Shown one piece after another: positions 1 through 8,200 of a stretch of DNA of 64,000 nucleotides (within the stretch, counting starts at the first letter, position 1; each line of letters opens with the position of its first letter). This stretch comes from Gordonia iterans (GTDB taxonomy: Bacteria > Actinomycetota > Actinomycetes > Mycobacteriales > Mycobacteriaceae). The translations under genes were made by a program, and so were the position numbers. The stretch lies in NCBI RefSeq assembly GCF_002993285.1, contig NZ_CP027433.1, positions 1,488,001-1,552,000 of the forward strand, in the 5' to 3' direction. The notes under the pieces are model-generated. The model saw only the letters and a program-made list of their open reading frames with translations, was not told the origin of the DNA and searched no databases.

Positions 1-35
1 GTGGTGTCGGGTGGGGCGGGTTCGAGGGGGTCGGG

Positions 36-374
36 TCAGCGATCGGGTGATTCGACGGCCAGTAACTCGTCGACCCGGGCGATCCGGCCGCGCCAGATCT
101 GTTCCAGGTCGCCGAGCATCGTCTGTACCGAACGCACAGCGGCGACGTCTCCGGAGGCCAGTTGCTGCCGGCCGCTGCGACGTTTGGTCAGCAGTCCGGC
201 CTTCTCCAGCACGGCGACGTGCTTCTGTACCGCTGCGAAGCTCATGTCGTACTTCTCCGCCAGCGCGGTGACCGAGTGCTCGCCGGCCAGGACGCGCCGC
301 AGGATGTCGCGGCGGGTCCGGTCGGAGAGGGCGTGGAACAGTGCGTCCGCTCTGTCCTCGTCGTCCTCGGTCAC
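36..374 (-). CDS. ArsR-family HTH transcriptional repressor
   Basis: A small winged-helix repressor of about 112 residues. The helix-turn-helix is visible in LFHALSDRTRRDILRRVL followed by SVTALAEKYDMSFAAVQKH, the arrangement of ArsR-type regulators that usually pair with an SRPBCC (AHSA1-like) protein; such a partner would lie off the left edge of the window. It has no metal-binding cysteine pair, so it is probably not a metal sensor. A TTG 15 bp upstream in the same frame would also give an ORF, but the GTG at 372-374 sits 6 nt below a good -10 (TATATT), which suggests leaderless translation from this GTG. The operator overlaps its own promoter, so autorepression is likely. The stop at 36-38 is inside the window, so the gene is complete. 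The family is clear; the ligand is unknown. Confidence 0.85.
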   Translation of the reverse strand: MTEDDEDRADALFHALSDRTRRDILRRVLAGEHSVTALAEKYDMSFAAVQKHVAVLEKAGLLTKRRSGRQQLASGDVAAVRSVQTMLGDLEQIWRGRIARVDELLAVESPDR

Positions 375-380
375 CTCTTC

Positions 381-409
381 AATATACAACCATTTAGTTG
401 TATGTTAAC
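381..409 (-). promoter_or_regulatory. Promoter with overlapping palindromic operator of the ArsR-type gene
   Basis: Reading leftward there is TTAACA (408-403), a 16-bp spacer and TATATT (386-381), a good match to a housekeeping promoter. The inverted repeat ATACAAC-N6-GTTGTAT (384-403) fills the spacer and reaches into the -10. A repressor bound there would block RNA polymerase, which is the usual arrangement for autoregulated ArsR proteins. Promoter and palindrome are read directly; the binding protein is inferred from adjacency. Confidence 0.7.
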
Positions 410-433
410 GGATATCTCGCTGGTCGGCGTGCG

Positions 434-486
434 GGTGGTCTCGATACGCCGGCACTCACGTCGTTCGCGCCGGCCATTCGACCAGC
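434..486. repeat. Dispersed imperfect-palindrome repeat, copy 1
   Basis: An element beginning GGTGGTCTCGATACGC and ending CCATTCGACCAGC, with a CGGC...GCCGG stem around ACTCACGTCGTTCGC. Related copies occur at 6484-6540 (inside lhr) and 11934-11981 (intergenic). It lies between the ArsR-type gene and the end of glpK, where it could act as a transcription-terminating hairpin. Confidence 0.6.
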
Positions 487-508
487 GCGGAGCGGCGGTC
501 GTACGAGT

Positions 509-2032
509 TCAGGCGAGGTCGAAGGAATGGGTGACGGCGCGATTCCAGCCGGCGAAGAGGCGCTCGCGCTCGTCGTCGGGCATCGTCGGCGTCCAGCGCT
601 TGCCCTCGGCCCAGTTGGTGCGGATGTCCTCCGGGCTCTCCCAGAAGCCGACGGCCAGCCCGGCGGCGTAGGCCGCGCCGAGGGCGGTGGTCTCGGTGAC
701 TTGCGGGCGGACCACCGGGACGCCGAGGACGTCGGACTGAAACTGCATGAGCAGGTCGTTCATCACCATGCCGCCGTCCACCTTGAGCGTGGTCAGCGCG
801 ACGCCGGAGTCGGCCTCCATCGCCTCGATCACCTCTCGGGTCTGGTAGGCGCTGGCTTCCAGGACGGCGCGGGCGATGTGCCGCTTGTCGGCGAATCGGG
901 TCAGGCCGACGATCACGCCACGGGCGTCCGGTCGCCACCGCGGAGCGAAGAGACCCGAGAAGGCGGGGACGAAGTACACCCCGCCGTTGTCCTCGGCCTG
1001 GGCGGCGAGTGCTTCGACGTCGGCGGCGCGGCCGATCAACCCCAGATTGTCGCGCAGCCATTGCACCAGGGATCCGGTGACCGCGATCGAGCCCTCGAGT
1101 GCGTAGCGGGCCGGCTCGTCGCCCAACCGGTAGCAGACGGTGGTGAGCAGGCCGTGATCGCTGAAGACGGGCTCGGTGCCGGTGTTCAGGAGCAGGAAGT
1201 TTCCGGTCCCGTAGGTGTTCTTGGCCTCGCCGGGGGACAGGCACGCCTGGCCGAAGGTGGCGGCCTGCTGATCGCCCAGGATTCCGCCGAGCGGGACGTC
1301 CGGGAACGAACCGCGGGTCCGCAGGGAGGCGAGCACCGCGGAACTGGAGGTGATCTGCGGAAGCATCGACATCGGGATGCCGATCGCGTCGCAGAGTTCG
1401 GGATCCCAGTCCAGTGTGTGCAGGTTCATCAGGAGCGTGCGCGAGGCGTTGGTGACGTCGGTCAGATGCTTGCCGCCGTCGACCCCGCCGGTCATGTTCC
1501 AGGCCAGCCAGCTGTCGATGGTGCCGAACGCGAGATCGCCGCGCTCGGCGCGCTCGCGGGCCCCGTCGACGTGGTCGAGGATCCAGCGCGCCTTCGGGCC
1601 GGCGAAGTACGTGGACAGCGGCAGCCCGGTCTTCGCGCGGAAGCGATCGGGTCCCTCGCCGCCGCCCAGTTCCTCACACAACTCGGCGGTGCGGGTGTCC
1701 TGCCAGACGATCGCGTGGTAGACCGGTTCGCCGGTCGTGCGGTCCCAGACGACCGTGGTCTCGCGCTGGTTGGTGATGCCGCAGGCGGCGATCTCGCCCG
1801 TGGTCACCTGCGCCGACGCGAGCACGGAGGCCGACACTCGCCGGGTGTTGCGCCAGATCTCCATCGGGTCGTGCTCCACCCAGCCCGCGCGGGGAAAGAT
1901 CTGCCTGTGCTCCACCTGCTCGCTGGCGACGGCTTGCCCCCGGTGGTCGAACAGGATGGCGCGGGTCGAGGTGGTTCCCTGGTCGATGGCGGCGACGTAG
2001 CGGTGGCTGCGGGAATCGGTGGGGATCGTCAC
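509..2032 (-). CDS. glpK: Glycerol kinase
   Basis: Phosphorylates glycerol to glycerol 3-phosphate with ATP in the cytoplasm. The 507-residue product has the FGGY-kinase N-terminal phosphate motif [14 protein letters not shown], the [12 protein letters not shown] segment, [11 protein letters not shown], and the later [10 protein letters not shown] and NTYGTGNF motifs typical of GlpK; length is normal. The start is GTG at 2030-2032. The gene is divergent from glpD across only 48 bp, so glycerol uptake metabolism and glycerol 3-phosphate oxidation are probably co-controlled from that spacer. No glpF transporter gene is adjacent here. Assignment is secure. Confidence 0.95.
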   Translation of the reverse strand: MTIPTDSRSHRYVAAIDQGTTSTRAILFDHRGQAVASEQVEHRQIFPRAGWVEHDPMEIWRNTRRVSASVLASAQVTTGEIAACGITNQRETTVVWDRTTGEPVYHAIVWQDTRTAELCEELGGGEGPDRFRAKTGLPLSTYFAGPKARWILDHVDGARERAERGDLAFGTIDSWLAWNMTGGVDGGKHLTDVTNASRTLLMNLHTLDWDPELCDAIGIPMSMLPQITSSSAVLASLRTRGSFPDVPLGGILGDQQAATFGQACLSPGEAKNTYGTGNFLLLNTGTEPVFSDHGLLTTVCYRLGDEPARYALEGSIAVTGSLVQWLRDNLGLIGRAADVEALAAQAEDNGGVYFVPAFSGLFAPRWRPDARGVIVGLTRFADKRHIARAVLEASAYQTREVIEAMEADSGVALTTLKVDGGMVMNDLLMQFQSDVLGVPVVRPQVTETTALGAAYAAGLAVGFWESPEDIRTNWAEGKRWTPTMPDDERERLFAGWNRAVTHSFDLA

Positions 2033-2057
2033 GTCGTCAGTCTGCCACGAGAACAGT

Positions 2058-2069
2058 TACCCTCGGGTA
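2058..2069. promoter_or_regulatory. Palindrome between divergent glpK and glpD
   Basis: TACCC-TC-GGGTA is a perfect short inverted repeat in the 48-bp glpK-glpD spacer. TAGCAT at 2068-2073 looks like a -10 for glpD and would put transcription start at or beside the GTG, consistent with a leaderless mRNA. The palindrome would overlap that promoter. Operator function is inferred and no regulator gene is adjacent. Confidence 0.35.
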
Positions 2070-2080
2070 GCATTTGCGGG

Positions 2081-3823
2081 GTGTCGAGCGAATACAATGA
2101 GGAGCGCCCTGCGGTTTTCGGGCCCGCCCAGCGGGCCGAGGCGTGGCGGCGACTGGGCGAGGAACAGTTCGACCTCGTCGTGATCGGCGGCGGCGTCACC
2201 GGTGTCGGCACGGCGCTGGATGCGGCGACTCGCGGACTGCGGGTGGCCCTCGTCGAAGCGCGCGACATCGCCTCGGGGACGTCGAGCCGCTCGTCGAAGA
2301 TGTTCCACGGCGGTCTGCGCTACCTTGAACAACTGGAGTTCGGGCTGGTGCGCGAGGCGCTGCGCGAGCGGGAGCTCTCCCTGAGCCTGCTGGCCCCGCA
2401 CCTGGTGAAGCCCCTGCCGTTCCTGTTCCCGATCACCAAACGGTTCTGGGAACGCCCCTACATCGCCGCCGGGCTGTTCCTCTACGACCGGATGGGCGGC
2501 GCCAAGTCTGTGCCCGGGCAGCAGCACGTCTCGCGGGCGGGAGCGCACCGCATCGCACCGAGCCTGCGCCGCGGCGCCCTGGTCGGCGGCATCCGCTACC
2601 ACGACACGGTGGTCGACGACGCCCGCCACAGCCTCACACTCGCCCGGACCGCCGCACAGTACGGCGCGGTGGTCCGCACGTCGACGCAGGCCGTCGGCTT
2701 TCTCAAGGAGGGCGACCGCATCACGGGAGTCGAGCTGCGCGACAGCGAGACCGGTGCGACCACCCGGGTGCGCGCGCACAGCGTCGTCAACGCCGCGGGC
2801 GTCTGGACCGACGAGGTGCAGCACCTCTCCGGTCAGCGCGGGCACTTCCGGGTGCGGGCCTCCAAGGGTGTGCACATCGTGGTGCCGCGCGACCGGATCG
2901 TCAGCGAGACCGCGATCATTCTGCGCACCGCGAACTCCGTGCTGTTCGTGATTCCGTGGGAGACGCATTGGATCATCGGCACCACCGACACCGACTGGAA
3001 CCTCGACCTGGCACACCCGGCGGCCACACGGGCGGACATCGACTACATCCTCGAGCGGGTCAACGCCGAGTTGGTGACACCCTTGACACACGACGACATC
3101 GAGGGCGTCTACGCAGGTCTGCGCCCGCTGCTGGCCGGTGAAGACGAGGCATCGTCGGCGCTGTCCCGCGAGCATGCGGTCGCCGCGGTGGCGCCGGGCC
3201 TGATCTCGATCGCCGGCGGAAAGTACACCACGTATCGGGTGATGGGCGCCGATGCCGTGGACGCCGCCGCGGAGTTCATTCCTGACCGGGTCGGCAAGTC
3301 CGTGACCGAACGGGTCCCGTTGCTCGGCGCCGACGGCTACTTCGCCCTGGTGAACCAGTGCGAGCACCTCGGCGAACACTACGGCCTGCACCCGTACCGG
3401 GTACGGCGCCTGCTGAACCGCTACGGATCCCTGCTCGACGAGGTGCTGGGCCTTGCTGCCGACGATCCGTCGTTGCTGGCGCCGATCGCGACCGCACCGC
3501 AGTACCTGCGGGTGGAAGCCGTCTACGCCGCCGAGTACGAGGGCGCCCTGCACCTGGAAGACGTGCTGGCCCGCCGGACCCGCATCGCGATCGAGTACAG
3601 CCACCGTGGCGCCGACTGCGCCCGCGAAGTGGCCGACCTCATCGCCCCGATCCTCGGCTGGACCGACGAGAAGCGCGAGTGGGAGATCGAGAACTACTGC
3701 GCGCGCGTCGCTGCTGAGATCGAGTCGCAGCGCCAGCCGGACGACGAATCGGCCGACGCCTTGCGTGTGGCCGCACCCGAAGCCCGTCGCGAGATCCTCG
3801 AGCCGGTCCCCGCGCCCGAGTAG
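2081..3823 (+). CDS. glpD: Glycerol-3-phosphate dehydrogenase (FAD, respiratory)
   Basis: Oxidises glycerol 3-phosphate to dihydroxyacetone phosphate and feeds electrons to the quinone pool; a peripheral membrane flavoenzyme. The N-terminal FAD-binding Rossmann motif VVIGGGVTGVGTALDAATRG is at residues 33-52, followed by the GlpD signatures SGTSSRSSKMFHGGLRYL and IAGGKYTTYR. The 580-residue length suits actinobacterial GlpD, including the C-terminal helical domain. The open frame runs far upstream, but that part is antisense to glpK. GTG at 2081 is the plausible start because it follows glpK's start region and a -10-like TAGCAT, and leaves the normal short N-terminus. Divergent partner of glpK. 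Confidence 0.95.
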   Translation: MSSEYNEERPAVFGPAQRAEAWRRLGEEQFDLVVIGGGVTGVGTALDAATRGLRVALVEARDIASGTSSRSSKMFHGGLRYLEQLEFGLVREALRERELSLSLLAPHLVKPLPFLFPITKRFWERPYIAAGLFLYDRMGGAKSVPGQQHVSRAGAHRIAPSLRRGALVGGIRYHDTVVDDARHSLTLARTAAQYGAVVRTSTQAVGFLKEGDRITGVELRDSETGATTRVRAHSVVNAAGVWTDEVQHLSGQRGHFRVRASKGVHIVVPRDRIVSETAIILRTANSVLFVIPWETHWIIGTTDTDWNLDLAHPAATRADIDYILERVNAELVTPLTHDDIEGVYAGLRPLLAGEDEASSALSREHAVAAVAPGLISIAGGKYTTYRVMGADAVDAAAEFIPDRVGKSVTERVPLLGADGYFALVNQCEHLGEHYGLHPYRVRRLLNRYGSLLDEVLGLAADDPSLLAPIATAPQYLRVEAVYAAEYEGALHLEDVLARRTRIAIEYSHRGADCAREVADLIAPILGWTDEKREWEIENYCARVAAEIESQRQPDDESADALRVAAPEARREILEPVPAPE

Positions 3824-3851
3824 GACCGTCCGAATGTGCGCTCGGCGCGCA

Positions 3852-3879
3852 GCCCCGGAGTGATCTCGCGCACCGGGGC
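3852..3879 (+). terminator. Possible hairpin terminator after glpD
   Basis: GCCCCGG and CCGGGGC form a 7-bp stem with a 14-nt loop, 28 bp after the glpD stop; a weak T-containing tail (TTGTCT) follows about 10 nt later. The stem is seen directly; terminator function is inferred. Confidence 0.4.
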
Positions 3880-3992
3880 CCAAGTGCCCTTGTCTCCGCT
3901 TATCGCACGCGACGAGGATGGTCGGCATAGATTCGAGTGACGCGCCGACGGATCAGCCCCGGTCCGCGTCGGCTGCGGGAAATGAGGAACAC

Positions 3993-4409
3993 ATGGAGCC
4001 GATCAGCATCCTGGATGCCGACCAGTGTTGGAACCTGCTGTCCGAGAGCGTCTTCGGGCGGCTCGCGCTCAGCGTCGACGGTGAGCCGGAGATCTTCCCG
4101 ATCAACGCCTACGCCGCCGACGGCACGGTGCTGTTCCGCACGGGGGAGGGCACCAAGCTCTCGGAGATCGCGGTCAACGGCCGCGTCGCGTTCGAGACGG
4201 ACGGCTTCACCAGCAAGATCGGTTGGAGTGTGGTGGCCAAGGGCACCGCTCGCATCCTCACCGGCACCTCCGAGATCGCCGAGGCCGACAAGCTGCCCCT
4301 GAAGCCGTGGGTGCCGACGCTCAAGATGAACTACGTGGTGATCGACGTCGAGGAGATCACCGGCCGCCGCTTCAAGTTCGGCCCCGAGCCCGACCGCTAC
4401 CCGGTGTAG
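3993..4409 (+). CDS. Pyridoxamine 5'-phosphate oxidase-fold (split-barrel) protein
   Basis: A 138-residue flavin/F420-type split-barrel protein: LLSESVFGRLALSVDGEPEIFPINAYAADGTVLFRT is the typical PNPOx-like opening and is followed by VAFETDG and GWSVVAKGTARIL. Small actinobacterial members bind FMN, F420 or haem, and the exact substrate cannot be told from sequence. ATG at 3993 is preferred because GAGGA lies 5 nt upstream; an in-frame ATG 75 bp earlier has its purine run touching the start codon. The 3' end overlaps the convergent nei2 end by 13 bp. It is not the pdxH-type enzyme of vitamin B6 synthesis as far as can be judged. Confidence 0.8.
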   Translation: MEPISILDADQCWNLLSESVFGRLALSVDGEPEIFPINAYAADGTVLFRTGEGTKLSEIAVNGRVAFETDGFTSKIGWSVVAKGTARILTGTSEIAEADKLPLKPWVPTLKMNYVVIDVEEITGRRFKFGPEPDRYPV

Positions 4410-5200
4410 GGCGGCTGACACCGCGGGCACCGGTAGGTCACCCGCTCGCCGGCCGGACCTCGCGCCGGGCCGAGGGAGCCCCGCACGATCCCCGAGCCGC
4501 ACCGCCGGCACGGGCGGCGGTCCCGGCCGTACACCCAGAGTTCGCGTCCGCGACGGCGGTCGCCCGTCGTCGACCGGAACGCGTGCAGCGCGTTCGCCTG
4601 CAGCAGGCCGTGCGCGGTGGCGACCATGCCGCCCAGGTCCACCGCGCCGGCCGGCGTCTCCGGGTGGACGCCGGCGAGGAAGCAGAGCTCGCTCCGGTAG
4701 ATGTTCCCGACTCCCGCGAGATTGCGCTGATCCAGCAGCGCGAGACCGATCGGACGGTCCGGCTGCGCGGCGAGGTTCGCCGTGGCCGCCTCCGCATCCC
4801 AGTCCGGACCGAGCAGGTCCGGCCCCAGGTGGGCGACCGCGGCGTCCGGGTCCGCGGTCAACTCCAGGATCCCCAGGTCGAAACCGACCGCCTCGACGTC
4901 CTCGGTCCGCAGGACGACCCGGGCGGTGAACCCGGGTCGACGCCACTTCTCGCCGGGACGGTAGACGTGCCAGGCGCCGTCCATCATCAGGTGAGAATGG
5001 ATCGAGAGCGTCGAGCCGGTGGTCCCGGCGAGGTCGACGAACAGGTGCTTGCCGACGGCGCGCGCGGACTCGACGCGGGCTCCCGACAGGTCTTTCGTCG
5101 CCAGCGTCGGCACCCGGAAGTCGCTGCGGAGCAAGGTGCTTCCGGCCAGCGCTTCGTTCAGCCGGTGCGCGGCGCGGTAGACGGTGTCGCCCTCAGGCAT
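4397..5200 (-). CDS. nei2: Endonuclease VIII-like DNA glycosylase (Nei2)
   Basis: Base-excision-repair glycosylase/AP lyase that removes oxidised bases. The 267-residue protein begins MPEGDTVYRAA; after Met removal Pro2 is the catalytic nucleophile and Glu3 the proton donor of the Fpg/Nei family. A helix-two-turn-helix segment with LLDQRNLAGVGNIY and a C-terminal zinc finger (CRRCG at the first pair, CPRCQ at the second) complete the fold. It lies 11 bp after the lhr stop and is transcribed in the same direction, matching the lhr-nei pair of mycobacteria and suggesting a repair operon. Its start region is part of a 19-bp tandem duplication with the lhr end. Confidence 0.92.
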   Translation of the reverse strand: MPEGDTVYRAAHRLNEALAGSTLLRSDFRVPTLATKDLSGARVESARAVGKHLFVDLAGTTGSTLSIHSHLMMDGAWHVYRPGEKWRRPGFTARVVLRTEDVEAVGFDLGILELTADPDAAVAHLGPDLLGPDWDAEAATANLAAQPDRPIGLALLDQRNLAGVGNIYRSELCFLAGVHPETPAGAVDLGGMVATAHGLLQANALHAFRSTTGDRRRGRELWVYGRDRRPCRRCGSGIVRGSLGPARGPAGERVTYRCPRCQPPYTG

Positions 5201-5223
5201 GGCGGTCGCCCTCAGGCATGGCG
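5187..5223. repeat. 19-bp-period tandem duplication joining lhr end and nei2 start
   Basis: The 18-mer TCGCCCTCAGGCATGGCG occurs at 5187-5204 and again at 5206-5223. On the coding strand the downstream copy carries the nei2 start ATGCCTGAGGGCGA, while the upstream copy gives lhr its last codons (His-Ala) and its TGA. Confidence 0.85.
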
Positions 5224-8200
5224 CGGGTCGTAGTTCATGCGCAGGCCTCGGGGCGTGGCGGCGAAACCCTGGGCGGCGAGGACCGCCCCGAGCTCGGTGC
5301 GCTGGACGGGGTCGCCGTCGACGAGGTCGACGTGAATCCGCGGCACGCGGCCCCGCCGCACCGCTTCCGCCAGCGCGCCGGCGGCCGACTCGAGCCGATC
5401 GGACTCGTCGGTGAAGGTGAGAACCCGCTTGCCTCCGCGCTCGACGAACAGTGTCGCGTGCCCGTCGACCAGCACCAGCAGTGCGCCGGGTTTGCGGCCC
5501 GGGCGGTGACCGTCGTCGTCGCGGTTCGGCCAGGACAGTGCGGCGCCGTAGGGATTGGCCGGGTCGGTGGCCGCCAGGACGAGCGCGGTGAGGTGTTCCT
5601 CGCGCGGAATCACCGCGGCTTCGCGGAGCGTGTCGACGGTGTGCCCCGCCGCGAACTGGGCGCCGCCGAGTCCGTCGACGAAGTACCCCCGGCGGACCTG
5701 TCCGGAGTCTTCGAAGACACTGAGCGCCTTGTAGATCCGGGAGAAGCCGCCGGGCACCTCCTCGCCCACGACCGCACCCTTGGTGACCACTCCGTACCGA
5801 TCCAGAAGGACCTCGCAGGTCGCCGCCGCCGCCGTCGTCGGGTCCAGATCGACGCGTTCCAGCAGCGCCCAGCGTCCGCCGACCAGCGGGGGTGCCGATC
5901 CGGACCCGCCGACGCCCCCGGTCGGCAGATCGGCTCCGGCCAGATAGCGACTGGACAGTCGCGCGGTCCGCAGGCGTGGAGCGCGCCCGCCTCCGCGGAC
6001 ACGATGCGAGGGGGTCGACGAGCCGCTTTTGGAGCGTCCGGGTGTGAGCAGGGCACGGACCGGGGAGAACGAGTCGTTGGACACCAGGCCGGCCCACACC
6101 AGATCCCACAGCGCGGTGCGGCGGGATTCCTCGTCGTCGCCGAGCCCCGCGGTCAACTGCGGATAGCGGAGTGCACCGCCGCTCAGCTCGGCGAGCATCG
6201 CCTCGTGCAGCCCGGTCGCCTCCAGCGGGTCAGCGGGGCGCAGGGTGAGCGGCGCCGAATCGGCCGGGTGGAAGGCGATCCATCCGTCCGCGCCGGCGAT
6301 CCGTCCGTGCCCGGACCAGATCACCTCGCCGCCGGCGAGCAGCTCGTCGAGCATCGCCGGGCGATAGTCGGCGATGCGCGCGGGCAGCACCAGTGCTTCC
6401 CACGCCGACGCCGGGATCGGCTGTCCGGCGAGTTGCTCGATCACCGACATCAGACCGTGCACGCCGCGCAGGCGAGGGTCGCGGGTTGGTCTCGATACGC
6501 CGGCACTCACTTCGTTCGTGCCGGCTACTCGACCACCAAGGGGGGTCGGGCCGCCGACGTGCTGCCAGTCCAGGAGGAAGCGGGCGTAGGCGGCGTGGTC
6601 GACCGGTTCCACGTCGGCCCGGCCGGCGGCGAGCGATCCGCGGCGCAACTGCCCGAGCACGTCGGTGTGGCACCACTGACTGCGTTCGCCGGTCGGGGGA
6701 TCGTCGTCCGACACGAACTGGCCCTCGATCACCGTGCGCCGCCCGGCCAGCCGGGCGAGCACTTCCCGGACCACGGCGACGCCGAGGCCCAGGTCGGCGG
6801 CTGCGTCCGTGGCTGTGAACGGCCCGTGCGTGCGGGCGTAACGGTGGATCAGGTCGCCCACCGGGTCGGCCGGCGCCTCCAGATAGGCGGCCGGGACACC
6901 GAGCGGTGCCGGCACACCGAGGCCGTCGCGGAGGAGTGCGACATCGTCGATCGCCGCGAGGCGCTCCCGGCCGAGCATCACGACTGTGACGAGTCTGCCG
7001 AGTCCGGTGAGCTCGGCCAGGACCTCGTCGAGAGCTGCCTCGCCGCGGTAGCGGTCGGCGATCTGGTCGCGGGTGAGCGGTCCCAGCCAGCGCAGCAGGT
7101 CTGCGACGTCCTGACCGTCTCGCGCCCGGCGCTCCGGCGCGGTCCGCTGGAGGCGGGCGACGGTATCGGCGATCACCACCGGATCGAGCAGTTCGCGCAG
7201 GTCCACCCGCCCGAGCAACTGGGCCAGCAGCGACGTGTCGAGCGCCAGGGCCGTCGCGCGCCGCTCGGCGAGGGGTGCGTCGTCGTCGTACATGAACGAT
7301 CCGGCGTAGCCGAGCAGCATGGCCGCGGCGAACGGCGACGGCGACGGGGTCTCCGTCTCGACCAGCCGGATCCGGCGGCGCTTGATCCGGGTGAGGACGT
7401 CGATCAGGGCGGGCAGATCGTACACGTCTTCGAGGCATTCGCGTGCGGTCTCCAGAATGATCGGGAAGTCCGGGTAGCGGGAGGCGACGGCCAGCAGCTC
7501 GGCGGCGCGCTGGCGTTGCTGCCAGAGGGGCGCCCGCTTGCCCGGATCGCGGCGCGGCAACAGGAGGGCGCGGGCCGCGCACTCGCGGAAACGGGCGGCG
7601 AAGAGCGAGGAATCGGCCAGTGCGCGCAGGGCGATGTCGCCGATCTCGTCCGGGTCGACGTCGAACACCTCTGCGCCCGGCGGGGTGTCGTCGGTGTCGG
7701 GCAGGCGCACGATGATGCCGTCGTCGGCGGCGGTGGCGACGCCGTCCAGACCGAGCCGTTCGTGCAAGCGGGTGGCGATCGCACTCGCCCACGGGGCGTG
7801 GACGCGAAGGCCGTACGGGGAGTGCAGGATCAGCCGCCAGTCGCCGAGCTCGTCGCGGAAACGCTCGACCACGAGCGTGCGGTCGGTGGGCAGCGTGCCG
7901 GTCGCCGCGCGCTGGTCGTCGAGCAGAGCGGCGAGGTTCCCGCGGGCGTTCTCGCTCAGCCCGATCCGGTCGGCGAGCGCACCGAACTTCTCCGGGTCGC
8001 CGGCTGCACCGACGAAGGCGCCCATCGCCGCGCCGAGCTCGGCGGGGCGGCCGATCGCGTCGCCGATCCAGAACGGGAGCCGGCCGGGCTGGCCGGGCGC
8101 AGGGATCACCAGCACCCTGTCGTGGGTGATCTCGACGATCCGCCAGCTGCTGGTGCCGAGCGCGAAGACGTCCCCGACGCGTGACTCGTAGACCATCTGC

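Noticed and set aside
398..2080. Long open frame on the + strand running into glpD
   Set aside because: It is antisense to glpK and typical of high-GC third-position bias; GlpD homology begins only near the GTG at 2081.
5218..8184. A 988-codon open frame opposite lhr
   Set aside because: No recognisable domains and low-complexity composition; it is a shadow of the lhr coding sequence.
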